This document shows positions 43,378 through 50,840 of a stretch of 64,000 nucleotides of DNA, one piece after another. The stretch's first letter is position 1, and each line of letters begins with the position of its first letter. A program made the position numbers and the translations under genes. The notes under the pieces were generated by a model. It did not search any database. It was given only the letters and a program-made list of their open reading frames with translations, and had not been told where the DNA came from. The stretch is from Candidatus Dormiibacterota bacterium (GTDB lineage Bacteria; Chloroflexota; Dormibacteria; Dormibacterales; Dormibacteraceae), in the NCBI GenBank assembly GCA_003169845.1, contig PNAG01000010.1, positions 114,326 to 178,325 on the forward strand, written 5' to 3'.

Positions 43378-43869
43378 CTACTCCTTGGCCGCGGGCGGCG
43401 GAGCCGGCGAAGGGTCGGACGCCTGTACGTAGTGCCAGCCGAGCGCGTCCTTGTCGTGCAGCGCGGCCTCCGTGTAGCCGTTGGCAGCTGAGCCCCACTT
43501 GCCGCCCGACTCGATGAAGAGCGCCCAGTAAGGCTGGTTCTGTGGGAAGCACTGGCTGTACTGAGACGGCTCGTTGTCGATCTGGCAGACCGCGGAACCG
43601 AAGCTGAACTTCTGGAACTGGTACTTGATGCCGGACTTGTCCATCAACGTCTGTCCGTCGATCGCGTCAGTGCTGAAGCCGACGCACGCTTGAACCGATG
43701 CGCCGGACAGATGCTCCACCACCACGTACGCGTGGCGCGGCGCCGACGGGTTGACGCAGGTGCTGGCGGGCGATGCGGTCGCCGCCGACGGCGAACCTCC
43801 GCATGCGGTGATCGAGCCGATGAGTGCTAGGGCCAGTGTCGCGCTGGTCCAGATGAGGTGCTTGCGCAC
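43378..43869 (-). CDS. DUF4430 (transcobalamin C-domain-like) lipoprotein
   Basis: 163 residues from the GTG at 43869, which follows GGAGGAAACGAC. The frame upstream lies within the riboswitch leader and is not translated. The signal SATLALALIGSITAC has its lipobox Cys near 24. The mature part, VSFSTDAIDGQTLMDKSGIKYQF-like with four Cys and QPYWALFIESGGKWGSAANGYTE, matches DUF4430, which is related to the C-terminal domain of B12-binding transcobalamin/intrinsic factor. It heads the ECF operon behind a cobalamin riboswitch, so it is probably an extracytoplasmic corrinoid-binding helper. Confidence 0.85.
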   Translation of the reverse strand: MRKHLIWTSATLALALIGSITACGGSPSAATASPASTCVNPSAPRHAYVVVEHLSGASVQACVGFSTDAIDGQTLMDKSGIKYQFQKFSFGSAVCQIDNEPSQYSQCFPQNQPYWALFIESGGKWGSAANGYTEAALHDKDALGWHYVQASDPSPAPPPAAKE

Positions 43870-43875
43870 GTCGTT

Positions 43876-43929
43876 TCCTCCAGGCGGTCTGCCTTTCCGA
43901 ACGCGCCGCTGAAAGCTGACCGCCAGGAG
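43876..43929 (-). promoter_or_regulatory. Riboswitch expression platform: hairpin that hides the ribosome site
   Basis: In the minus-strand RNA, CTCCTGGCGGTC (43929-43918) can pair with GACCGCCTGGAG (43889-43878), 11 of 12 positions matching. The second arm contains the GGAG of the DUF4430 gene's Shine-Dalgarno sequence (GGAGGA, 43881-43876). Closing this stem would block translation, as expected for a B12-bound OFF state. Confidence 0.7.
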
Positions 43930-43954
43930 CTTCCGTGCCGTTGCGCGCGGACGG

Positions 43955-44122
43955 GTTTGCATCGAGGACGTTCAGGTCTCCTGGCTCGCGGATCGCCGCC
44001 TCAGCCCGCCTTCCCGAGTCCGTTGGTGGACTCAGTGGCGTCGTTTGGCGGAGGCTCCCCGCTCACAGTTGCGCGACAGCTCCGGAATTGAACCGGATTC
44101 CCTTGGTGCCCTGGTCGGAATC
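43955..44122 (-). ncRNA. Cobalamin riboswitch aptamer
   Basis: Read on the minus strand, the region holds the conserved B12 elements in order. These are AAGGGAATCCGGTTCAAT (5' core), CCGGAGCTGTCGCGCAACTG with the variable arm GAGTCC...GGACTC after it, and the B12 box GAGCCAGGAGACCTG at about 43987-43973. It lies between the comB-like gene and the DUF4430/ECF operon and faces that operon. It should bind adenosyl- or methylcobalamin and shut down import when corrinoid is plentiful. Exact 5' and 3' limits are approximate. Confidence 0.93.
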
Positions 44123-44857
44123 TTAGCCCTTTAGGTTGGACTGCTCGACCCTGGTCAGCTTGAGATAGCCGGCCTCACGGGTGGCCGGCATAGCGAAGTC
44201 GAAGCGGTCCGGTGTGAGGGCAAGCTCGAGGTCGGTGGCCGGAAATCCAGGCCACGTCCCGCTCACCAGCTGCGCGTACCTCTCGGTATCGCGAAGGGGC
44301 TGCAGCAATCGATCGACGTCAGGCCTCTCGCCGCGAATGACCGCTTCCATGTAGAGCGCACACGCGTGGTCCTCGGGATGATCCGCGGACGCAATCAGGG
44401 TGAGCTGGGCAGGGCGCCTTGACAGGCAGGCTTGTACGGTCGCGCGAGCCACTACCAGGCTGGCCGCGAAGATGTCTACGCCTTGCTGGACCGCCGCCGT
44501 CACCTGTGTCCCGGCGGTGGAGCGCTGCACGAGCACGCGGTCTTTCAAGTCGGCCGCGACGATCAGCGTCGGCGAGTTGCTGATGGCGATGCCGGGCAAC
44601 GGCAGGCCGTTTTCCTCGGCTGACAGAAGTGCTCCGGGGATTTGCGCCGCCAGGGCGCGGCCCTCATCGGTCGTGGTTACGAGGCGGCATTCGCGTGCTC
44701 CGCCGGCCAGCGCATAAGCGCTGACGGTGAACGATCTGAGGACGTCGATGACGACGGCGATGCCGCGTGCCTGGCGGGCGCCCTCGACGCCGGTCGCATG
44801 GATGATTTCCACGGATAGATCCTGAGGCCTCTCGAGGTGCGGGCGCGAGCGCGCCAT
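44123..44857 (-). CDS. 2-phosphosulfolactate phosphatase family protein (ComB-like)
   Basis: 244 residues from the ATG at 44857; a TTG at 44875 would overlap the divergent cupin gene. The family motif IAVVIDVLRSFTVSAYAL (with the conserved IDVLR) is near residue 32, followed by LLSAEENGLPLPGIAISNSPT and VLVQRSTAGTQ near 108. These match the Mg-dependent ComB fold. ComB acts in coenzyme M synthesis, but most bacterial homologues have no known substrate. The riboswitch starts right after its stop. Confidence 0.88.
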   Translation of the reverse strand: MARSRPHLERPQDLSVEIIHATGVEGARQARGIAVVIDVLRSFTVSAYALAGGARECRLVTTTDEGRALAAQIPGALLSAEENGLPLPGIAISNSPTLIVAADLKDRVLVQRSTAGTQVTAAVQQGVDIFAASLVVARATVQACLSRRPAQLTLIASADHPEDHACALYMEAVIRGERPDVDRLLQPLRDTERYAQLVSGTWPGFPATDLELALTPDRFDFAMPATREAGYLKLTRVEQSNLKG

Positions 44858-44868
44858 GATATCCGGCA

Positions 44869-45195
44869 ATGTCAACCCCGGACGAGCCGCATCGTCCTTT
44901 TGGCTTCGAACAGATCGCGGACTGCGGTTCGATGCGCGTCGTCGGTCTCCGGCTCGAGCCGGGCCAGAACGTCCCCCAGCATCGCAACGCGATCCCGGTC
45001 GCGCTGATCGTCACCGAGGGGCGGCTGCATTTCGATGACGGTTCAAAGTCAGGTGAGGTCGGCGCCGGTGAGATGCTCTTGATCAATCCCGGCGAACGCC
45101 ACACATATCGAGCCGAGATCAACGCGTCCGCATACCTCGTGTTCGCCGGCCTGCCCGGCGTGCGCAGCCGGACATGGAGCTTGCGGCGCAAGTAG
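44869..45195 (+). CDS. Cupin-domain protein
   Basis: 108 residues. A single beta-barrel domain reads VVGLRLEPGQNVPQHRNAIP, GRLHFDDGS and LLINPGERHTYRAE. The H38-like and terminal His positions could bind one metal, but the first motif lacks the usual HxH pair. The role is unknown. It is divergent from the ComB-like gene with an 11-base gap. Confidence 0.82.
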   Translation: MSTPDEPHRPFGFEQIADCGSMRVVGLRLEPGQNVPQHRNAIPVALIVTEGRLHFDDGSKSGEVGAGEMLLINPGERHTYRAEINASAYLVFAGLPGVRSRTWSLRRK

Positions 45196-45200
45196 CGCTG

Positions 45201-45782
45201 TTAGGGCTGGCCTCCCGGGCCGGGTGAAGCGTTCCACAAGGTGATGAGGCTTTGGCCGTCGTCGCGCAGCACGCTCAGCGTGGCCACGTCCAGCATCAGG
45301 CCGGCAGCGACGCTTATGTCGGCGCGAATCCACGCAGCACCGACCGCGCGGAGGATGTGCCCATGAGCGAAGGCGAGCACCCTTCCACCGGTCTGGCCGG
45401 CCAACGCGATGAAGGCCTGGGCACGCGCGTAGATCTGCGTTGGGTTTTCGCCGGCCGGCGACCCGTCCGAGTAAATCTCCCAGCTTGGGTTCGCGCCGCG
45501 GATCTCCTTGGAGGTCAGGCCTTCGTAGTCTCCGTAGTCGACCTCCTTCAGGAGGTCGCTTAGCAGAGGTTTCGGGAAACCTGCGAGCTCGGCCGTTCTC
45601 CGCGCCCGCAACATCGGGCTCGAGTAGACGGCGTCGAACTGAATGGATGAAAGCCCTGGTCGCAGCGCCGTGGCCTTGTCTTCGCCGCGGGATGTCAGCG
45701 GCAGGTCGGTGTTACTGGTGTGGCGCCCGCTTGCGCTCCACTCCGTCTCCCCGTGGCGAGCGATGTAGAGCTCGAAGCTCAG
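45201..45782 (-). CDS. Histidine phosphatase (phosphoglycerate mutase-like), probable CTG start
   Basis: 193 residues if started at the CTG at 45782. The catalytic motif is FELYIARHGETEWSASGRH near residue 3, then LPLTSRGEDKA, VYSSPMLRARRTAEL near 50 and LAFAHGHILRAVGAAW near 135, giving both active histidines. Between the upstream stop context and this motif the only usual start is an ATG at 45881, which would overlap the preceding gene by 103 bases. The CTG overlaps that gene's TGA (CTGA). A phosphatase such as CobC for alpha-ribazole phosphate is possible given the B12 context, but unproven. Confidence 0.85.
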   Translation of the reverse strand: MSFELYIARHGETEWSASGRHTSNTDLPLTSRGEDKATALRPGLSSIQFDAVYSSPMLRARRTAELAGFPKPLLSDLLKEVDYGDYEGLTSKEIRGANPSWEIYSDGSPAGENPTQIYARAQAFIALAGQTGGRVLAFAHGHILRAVGAAWIRADISVAAGLMLDVATLSVLRDDGQSLITLWNASPGPGGQP

Positions 45783-46363
45783 GCCGGTTTGCCCATCATC
45801 TCTGGGCGGCCGGAGCGAAGCGACCGGCTCGCGCTCTCGATCACGGCGCCGGCCCGGACACGCTGGCCGGGGCGCACGCACACAAGCCCCACCGCGGCTT
45901 GCGCGCCCTGCTGTTTGAGTGCTTCGTTGACCGCGGAGAGCACTCGATTGGCCGCGTGTGCGGTTCCTGCGACGTCGGTGTCGGGCAGGATCGCCAGCAG
46001 CTGCGGAGGCGTCCGCCCAAGGACTCCGGGCGTATCGACGTCGCGCACCGTGCCGGCGAGGGCAGCCGCCATCAGCTTGAGCGCCTCCTCCGACGAGCCG
46101 GTTCCGTTGGCTTCGATCAGCAGCACGCCCAGGTTCCTCTGGTATCGGTGCGCCCGAGCAAGCTCGTCCTCGAGCACCGGGCGAACGAAGCGATCGTTGA
46201 AGAGCCCCGTGGTGCGATCGACTATGTGGAGCGGCTCCGCCTGTGGGTCGTCAGTTTTTACGCCACAGGACGGACAGAAGACAGCGCCGTGGGGCAGGGG
46301 CGATCCACACGCCTGGCAGGTCAGCCCCTCCGGCCGGCGGCGGAGAAAGTCGCCAATCGGCAT
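45779..46363 (-). CDS. Zinc-ribbon protein with degenerate GGDEF domain
   Basis: 194 residues from the ATG at 46363 (a TTG at 46384 is also open). The N-terminus has CQACG and CPSCG, a zinc ribbon near residues 16-34. The rest, TGLFNDRFVRPVLEDELARAHR then LGVLLIEANG, is the start of a GGDEF domain. Where GGDEF should be, the sequence is VLGRTPPQLLAILPDTD, so the active-site loop is lost. It is likely a non-catalytic sensor or regulator. It precedes the histidine phosphatase in an operon. Confidence 0.75.
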   Translation of the reverse strand: MPIGDFLRRRPEGLTCQACGSPLPHGAVFCPSCGVKTDDPQAEPLHIVDRTTGLFNDRFVRPVLEDELARAHRYQRNLGVLLIEANGTGSSEEALKLMAAALAGTVRDVDTPGVLGRTPPQLLAILPDTDVAGTAHAANRVLSAVNEALKQQGAQAAVGLVCVRPGQRVRAGAVIESASRSLRSGRPEMMGKPA

Positions 46364-46511
46364 CCGGTAAAGCCTATCAGTCAAGAGATTTGCCTCTTAA
46401 CAGGCAGGGTTGCCACTGAATTGCAACGACAGTACGTTTGCGCCAGGAGTGCCGGTTGGGGGAGGGAACCGGAAAAGTAGGGAGGGCCCGCCAGAGGTAT
46501 GCGAGTTTCGG

Positions 46512-46850
46512 TCAGCCCACCGCTGCGGTTGCGGTTGTCAGCCAGCCTTCAGCCCAATCCGACACGGCAGCCAACACAGGTTCGAGAGCGCGGCCGCGCG
46601 ATGTCAGTCGATAGCTCACCCGGACCGGCGGGCCGGGGTCGACGAGCCTCTCCATGATGCCCTCGGTCTCCAGCTCTCGAAGCCTCTCGGTGAGAACTCG
46701 GTCACTGATGCCAGGGATCCCCGCAAGCAGCTGGTTGAAGCGGGCAGGCCCGGGAAGCAGCGCTTTGACGACCGCCCCGGTCCAGCGCTTGCCTATCAGC
46801 TCAATACTTCGCTGAAAGGCTGCGCTGTAGTCGAGACCCCCTCCGACCAT
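46512..46850 (-). CDS. HxlR family winged-helix regulator
   Basis: 112 residues. SIELIGKRWTGAVVKALLPG, RFNQLLAGIPGISDRVLTERLRELE (recognition helix) and the wing PPVRVSYRLTSRG are the standard HxlR order. An N-terminal Cys common in redox-sensing members is absent. It is divergent from the SDR gene at 46958 with an AT-rich 107-base gap, so it is the likely regulator of that gene. Confidence 0.9.
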   Translation of the reverse strand: MVGGGLDYSAAFQRSIELIGKRWTGAVVKALLPGPARFNQLLAGIPGISDRVLTERLRELETEGIMERLVDPGPPVRVSYRLTSRGRALEPVLAAVSDWAEGWLTTATAAVG

Positions 46851-46957
46851 GGGGACAGATTCTATGCGCTATCGGAGGTCTCTGAAAGGGCGCGCCTGCG
46901 GTTTTCCACAAGAAATTTTTCGGTCTTCAATTTTTGGGTCTGGGATAGTGATGCCCG

Positions 46958-47734
46958 ATGGACGCAACAAGCAGAGTCATCGTCGTCACCGGAGGCGCCC
47001 GGGGCATAGGCCGCGCCCTGGCAAAACGGTTTGCGACCGCTGGAGCCGAGGCTGTGATCGTGGCCGACATCGATCTCGATGGGGCGTCGGCAGTCGCTCG
47101 TGAGGTCAAGGGCAAGGCTGTGCGATGCGATGTGTCCCGCGAGTCGGATGTGAAGGACCTCGTCGACGGAGTCGAGGCGGAGCATGGCCGGATCGATATC
47201 TTCTGCTCCAACGCGGGGATCGCCGTCGGTGGCGGACCCGAGGCGCCCGACGACCAATGGCAGCGCATCTGGGACGTCAACCTTATGAGCCACGTATTCG
47301 TCGCGCGCCACGCGCTGCCGGGCATGGTGAAGCGAGGCGAGGGATATCTGCTCGGCACCGTGTCTGCCGCCGGTCTGCTCAACCACGTTTTCGCCGCCCC
47401 CTACGGCGTCACCAAAGCAGCGGCCCTTTCTCTCTTCGAGTGGCTCTCGATCGCACACGGAGCAGAGGGCATCCGCGTCTCGTGCCTGTGCCCACAAGGG
47501 GTCAAGACCGACATGCTGGCTGCCGAACGCAAGCTGGGTCTCAACTTCCTGACCGAAAGTGCCCTGGAGCCGGCCGCCGTTGCCGAAATCGTTCTCCAGG
47601 GCATCCATGACGAAACATTCCTGATCCTTCCTCACCCTGAGGTGGCCGAATACTTTCGTCGCAAGGCCGAGGATTACGACCGCTGGCTGAAAGGAATGCG
47701 CCGGCTCCGGGCCAACATCGCTTCTTCTCGCTGA
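46958..47734 (+). CDS. Short-chain dehydrogenase/reductase
   Basis: 258 residues. The cofactor loop TGGARGIGRAL is near residue 11, CSNAGIAV near 85 (NAG motif), then a Ser in TVSAAGLL near 137 and YGVTKAAAL near 149 with the Tyr-x3-Lys pair. VADIDLDG at the end of beta-2 favours NAD(H). The substrate is unknown. A small membrane protein gene starts at the next base. Confidence 0.92.
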   Translation: MDATSRVIVVTGGARGIGRALAKRFATAGAEAVIVADIDLDGASAVAREVKGKAVRCDVSRESDVKDLVDGVEAEHGRIDIFCSNAGIAVGGGPEAPDDQWQRIWDVNLMSHVFVARHALPGMVKRGEGYLLGTVSAAGLLNHVFAAPYGVTKAAALSLFEWLSIAHGAEGIRVSCLCPQGVKTDMLAAERKLGLNFLTESALEPAAVAEIVLQGIHDETFLILPHPEVAEYFRRKAEDYDRWLKGMRRLRANIASSR

Positions 47735-48127
47735 GTGCGCCGCGCCCTCTCCCTGGTCGCCGGAGCCGGCCTGGTAGCCATCGCGTTTGGGGCCGCGAGT
47801 CGCGTTGCGGACACGCGCGAGGGCCTCATTGCGGAGGTGGTCACCCTGCTGGCGGGGCTGGTTGGGGTAAGCCTCGTCCTCTATGGTCTGTTGGCCGGCG
47901 CGCGTCCAGCGCCCAGGCCTTCCACCGCACATCTGCCCGCGCCGGCTCGAGCACCGTCTGCCCGGGACTTCACGATTGGCGCGGGCGGCCTGGGGTTGGC
48001 AGTCCTCCTGATCGGCGGCCTGGTGGTCACCGCCGGCTGGCAGTGGGGCGCTTTGGGTTCGGTGATGCTTTTACCGATGATCGCCGGCAGCGCCTTTCTG
48101 TGCGGGCGATTCCTGCGCGCGCGCTAG
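47735..48127 (+). CDS. Small membrane protein, unknown function
   Basis: 130 residues from a GTG directly after the SDR stop. Four hydrophobic segments are visible (LVAGAGLVAIAFGAAS, LLAGLVGVSLVLYGLLAG, GGLGLAVLLIGGLVVTAG and MLLPMIAGSAFLCG) with an Ala/Pro-rich loop between the second and third. No recognised family. It overlaps the convergent pspC end by 4 bases. Confidence 0.7.
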   Translation: MRRALSLVAGAGLVAIAFGAASRVADTREGLIAEVVTLLAGLVGVSLVLYGLLAGARPAPRPSTAHLPAPARAPSARDFTIGAGGLGLAVLLIGGLVVTAGWQWGALGSVMLLPMIAGSAFLCGRFLRAR

Positions 48128-48651
48128 GGCTTGCGATTCAAGTTCCGCATGAGTAGCAATACCCCGAGGCCGATCAAGATGCCCGGCCACCAGACCTCCC
48201 AGATGATGTACCCCGCGTTGTTGGCTAACGCAATCACACCGATGGCTATGAGGATCACGCCGAGGTACAACGTCCCGTTGCGCCGGGATGCTTGAACCGG
48301 AGATCCTGCCGGCGTGCGGGTCGTTGTCGCGCTTGCAGCCGATGTCGGAGTCGCGGTCTGCGCACCGCTCGTGCCGACCGGTTGACCCTGGATTTCTGCC
48401 CACAGGCGGCGCAGGTCTGCGGTCATGGATTCAAAACCCGACCGACCGGCGACCGCTCCGTCGGCCGGCTCCGGCATCAGCAGCCACAGCAGCACGTAGA
48501 GAAGGATGCCGAGTCCGTGGACGAAAGCCAGCAGCACGAAACCCAGCCGAACCCACAACGGGTCAAGGTGAAACTCGGCCGCTAACCCTGAGCAGACTCC
48601 CCCCAAAATCCGATCGGAGCCACGACCAAACGCCTTCCGGGTCTGCTCCAC
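48124..48651 (-). CDS. PspC-domain membrane protein
   Basis: 175 residues from the GTG at 48651, 10 bases after folC; the longer frame upstream overlaps folC. The PspC domain is GSDRILGGVCSGLAAEFHLDP then WVRLGFVLLAFVHGLGILLYVLLWLLMP. A Thr/Ala-rich linker leads to a second hydrophobic pair (GVILIAIGVIALANNAGYII and GILIGLGVLLLM). Such proteins act in envelope stress sensing. It is the last gene of the folB-larC-folD-folC operon. Confidence 0.9.
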   Translation of the reverse strand: MEQTRKAFGRGSDRILGGVCSGLAAEFHLDPLWVRLGFVLLAFVHGLGILLYVLLWLLMPEPADGAVAGRSGFESMTADLRRLWAEIQGQPVGTSGAQTATPTSAASATTTRTPAGSPVQASRRNGTLYLGVILIAIGVIALANNAGYIIWEVWWPGILIGLGVLLLMRNLNRKP

Positions 48652-48661
48652 GGACCCATTA

Positions 48662-49936
48662 TTAGCGCTCCAAGGCACTGAGGCCGAGGATCTCTCCGAC
48701 CAGGTAAAGCGACCCGCAGACAAGCACGCTGCCGCTCGGCCCCGCCAGCTCCCGCGCGCGCTCGAGTGCTGCGGGCGCCGGCCGCACTGCGTGGCCATGA
48801 GCCCCGTACGTCCGGGCCAGCACGTCGGCAGAGACGGTGTGGCCGGCTGCGCTTCCCGGCTCGGTGAAGACCGCGGCGTCCGGTTTGAGAGTTCGTAGAG
48901 CGGCGAGAAGCTGAGCCGGATCGCGCTCGCTGAGCATGGCGAACACCGCGACCAGTCGCTCGGTGCCGATCAACCGACGAAGCGTGGCCCCCGCCTTCAT
49001 CATCGCGGCGGGATTGTGGCCGCCATCGAGGATGACCCGGGGATGTTGGGCAATGACCTGCAGGCGCCCCGGCCACCGGGTTGACGCGAGTCCATCACGG
49101 ACGGCATCGTCTGTGACCTGGTCGAGAAGGTGTGCCGCTGCGACCGCGAGAGCGGCGTTGGCCGGTTGATAATCGCCGACCAACGGAAGCACGAGGTTGC
49201 GATGCTCGAAGTCCGGCCCGGTCACGTTCATGACGTGGCCGTCCCATCCCCGCGACTCCGACTCGACATGAATGTCCCGCCCGAGAACCAACACCGGCGC
49301 GCCGGCGCGGGCCGCATGCTCCTCGACGATCGAGAGCGCAGAACCTTGGCAACCAGTGACGACGTGGTTGTGAGGCTTGATGATCGCCGCCTTTTCGTGG
49401 GCGATCTGCTCGATCGTGTCGCCCAGATATTTCTGGTGGTCGAGGTCGACGTTGGTGACCACCGCCACGCCGAGATCGAGCGCATTGGTTGCATCGAGCC
49501 GGCCTCCAAGTCCGACCTCGCAGACTAACCGATCGATCCGCGGCCCCAGATATGCAAGCGCCATCGCTGTCAGCATCTCGAACTCGGTGGCCTGGCCCAT
49601 CTCCGCCGCAATAGCGTCCAGCGCCGGCACCAGCGCCTCCAGCGTCTGGACAAATTCTGCTTCGCTGATTGGACGGCCATTGAGCTCGATGCGCTCGGTG
49701 TAGGAGATCAAATGAGGCTTTGGCATGAAACCGACGTTGCTCCCCGCGGCGCCCAGGATCGCGGCCAGGCACACCCCGGTCGAACCCTTCCCGTTGGTAC
49801 CCGCGATCAGTGCGCCCCTGAGACCGCGGTCGGGCGCGCCGATTCGATCGAGGATCGCCCGGGTCCGTTCAATACCGAGCTTCATCCCGAAGCGGCCTTG
49901 CTTCGAGATGTATGCGAGCGCCTCGTCGTATGTCAA
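48662..49936 (-). CDS. folC: Folylpolyglutamate synthase/dihydrofolate synthase
   Basis: 424 residues. The ATP loop LIAGTNGKGSTGVCL is near residue 43, followed by GFMPKPHLISYTERIELNG near 70 and the Mur-ligase-like GLGGRLDATNALD near 141, then TNVDLDHQKYLGDT and EKAAII. The C-terminal domain starts with VILDGGHNPAAM near 305. It adds glutamate to folates, which the THF-dependent enzymes of region 1 need. It follows folD by 24 bases. Confidence 0.95.
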   Translation of the reverse strand: MTYDEALAYISKQGRFGMKLGIERTRAILDRIGAPDRGLRGALIAGTNGKGSTGVCLAAILGAAGSNVGFMPKPHLISYTERIELNGRPISEAEFVQTLEALVPALDAIAAEMGQATEFEMLTAMALAYLGPRIDRLVCEVGLGGRLDATNALDLGVAVVTNVDLDHQKYLGDTIEQIAHEKAAIIKPHNHVVTGCQGSALSIVEEHAARAGAPVLVLGRDIHVESESRGWDGHVMNVTGPDFEHRNLVLPLVGDYQPANAALAVAAAHLLDQVTDDAVRDGLASTRWPGRLQVIAQHPRVILDGGHNPAAMMKAGATLRRLIGTERLVAVFAMLSERDPAQLLAALRTLKPDAAVFTEPGSAAGHTVSADVLARTYGAHGHAVRPAPAALERARELAGPSGSVLVCGSLYLVGEILGLSALER

Positions 49937-49960
49937 CCAGAGCCTTCGAATCTCACGCTC

Positions 49961-50812
49961 TTAGGGCCTCCGGCGCACCTCAGCCTCGAACGTGTTCTTG
50001 ATCAGCATCGCTCTGGTCATCGGTCCGACGCCTCCGGGGTTCGGAGTCAACCACCCTGCAACCTCGTCGACACCAGGCCCGAGGTCACCCACCTGGCGGC
50101 CATCCAACCAGTTGGTGCTCACGTCCACGACCGAGGCGCCCGCTTTGACCATGTCGCTGGTGATCAGGTTTGATTTGCCGGCCGCCGAAACCAGGATGTC
50201 GGCGTTCCGTGTGTGAGTCGCCAGGTCCTTGGTTCGCGAATGGCAAACGGTGACCGTCGCATTGCGCTTCAGAAGCAACAGTGCGGTGGGCTTGCCGACG
50301 AGGTTGCTCCTCCCGACCACGACCGCGTTCGCGCCTTCGATTCGAATACCTGCGCGGTCGAGCAGCTCGATGATGCCCGCGGGCGTACAGGGCTCCACGC
50401 CCCCCGGGAACCCGAGTGCGACAAGCCCTGCGTTGACCGGGTGGAATCCGTCGACGTCTTTCACCGGGTCGAGCGCCAGCACGACACGCGTCATGTCGAT
50501 CTGCGGAGGAGCGGGCTGCTGGACCAGGATCGCGCTCACGCTCTCGTCCGCGTTCAGACCACCGACGAGGTTCACGACCGCCTCGGTCGTGGTGTTCGCC
50601 GGCAGGCGGTGATCCTCCGATTCGATACCAACCTGACGTGCGTTCTTCTGCTTGAGCTCGATATATTGCACGGAGGCTGGGTCATCACCCACCAGCACGG
50701 TGGCGAGCTTCGGGCGCGAGCCGCCGGCCGATACGCGTACGGCGACGGCCTGCGAAACCTCGGCGAAGATTTGCCTGGCGACGGCCTTCCCATCCAGCAC
50801 GCGAGCGGTCAC
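49961..50812 (-). CDS. folD: Methylenetetrahydrofolate dehydrogenase/methenyl-THF cyclohydrolase
   Basis: 283 residues from a GTG. The YxxxK catalytic motif is in SVQYIELKQKNARQVGI near residue 48, DPVKDVDGFHPVNAGL near 117, PCTPAGIIELL near 142 and the NADP loop VVGRSNLVGKPTALLLL near 165. The usual QLPLP is QQPAPP here. It oxidises methylene-THF to formyl-THF. It supplies the dehydrogenase step missing from the metF/fchA/fhs set in region 1. Confidence 0.95.
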   Translation of the reverse strand: MTARVLDGKAVARQIFAEVSQAVAVRVSAGGSRPKLATVLVGDDPASVQYIELKQKNARQVGIESEDHRLPANTTTEAVVNLVGGLNADESVSAILVQQPAPPQIDMTRVVLALDPVKDVDGFHPVNAGLVALGFPGGVEPCTPAGIIELLDRAGIRIEGANAVVVGRSNLVGKPTALLLLKRNATVTVCHSRTKDLATHTRNADILVSAAGKSNLITSDMVKAGASVVDVSTNWLDGRQVGDLGPGVDEVAGWLTPNPGGVGPMTRAMLIKNTFEAEVRRRP

Positions 50813-50840
50813 GGGCTAATTGTCGCGGTCCCAGCCGTGC

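Noticed and set aside
46452..46472. CCGGTT-N9-AACCGG hairpin as a terminator for the HxlR gene
   Set aside because: Short stem and no T-run on the relevant strand.
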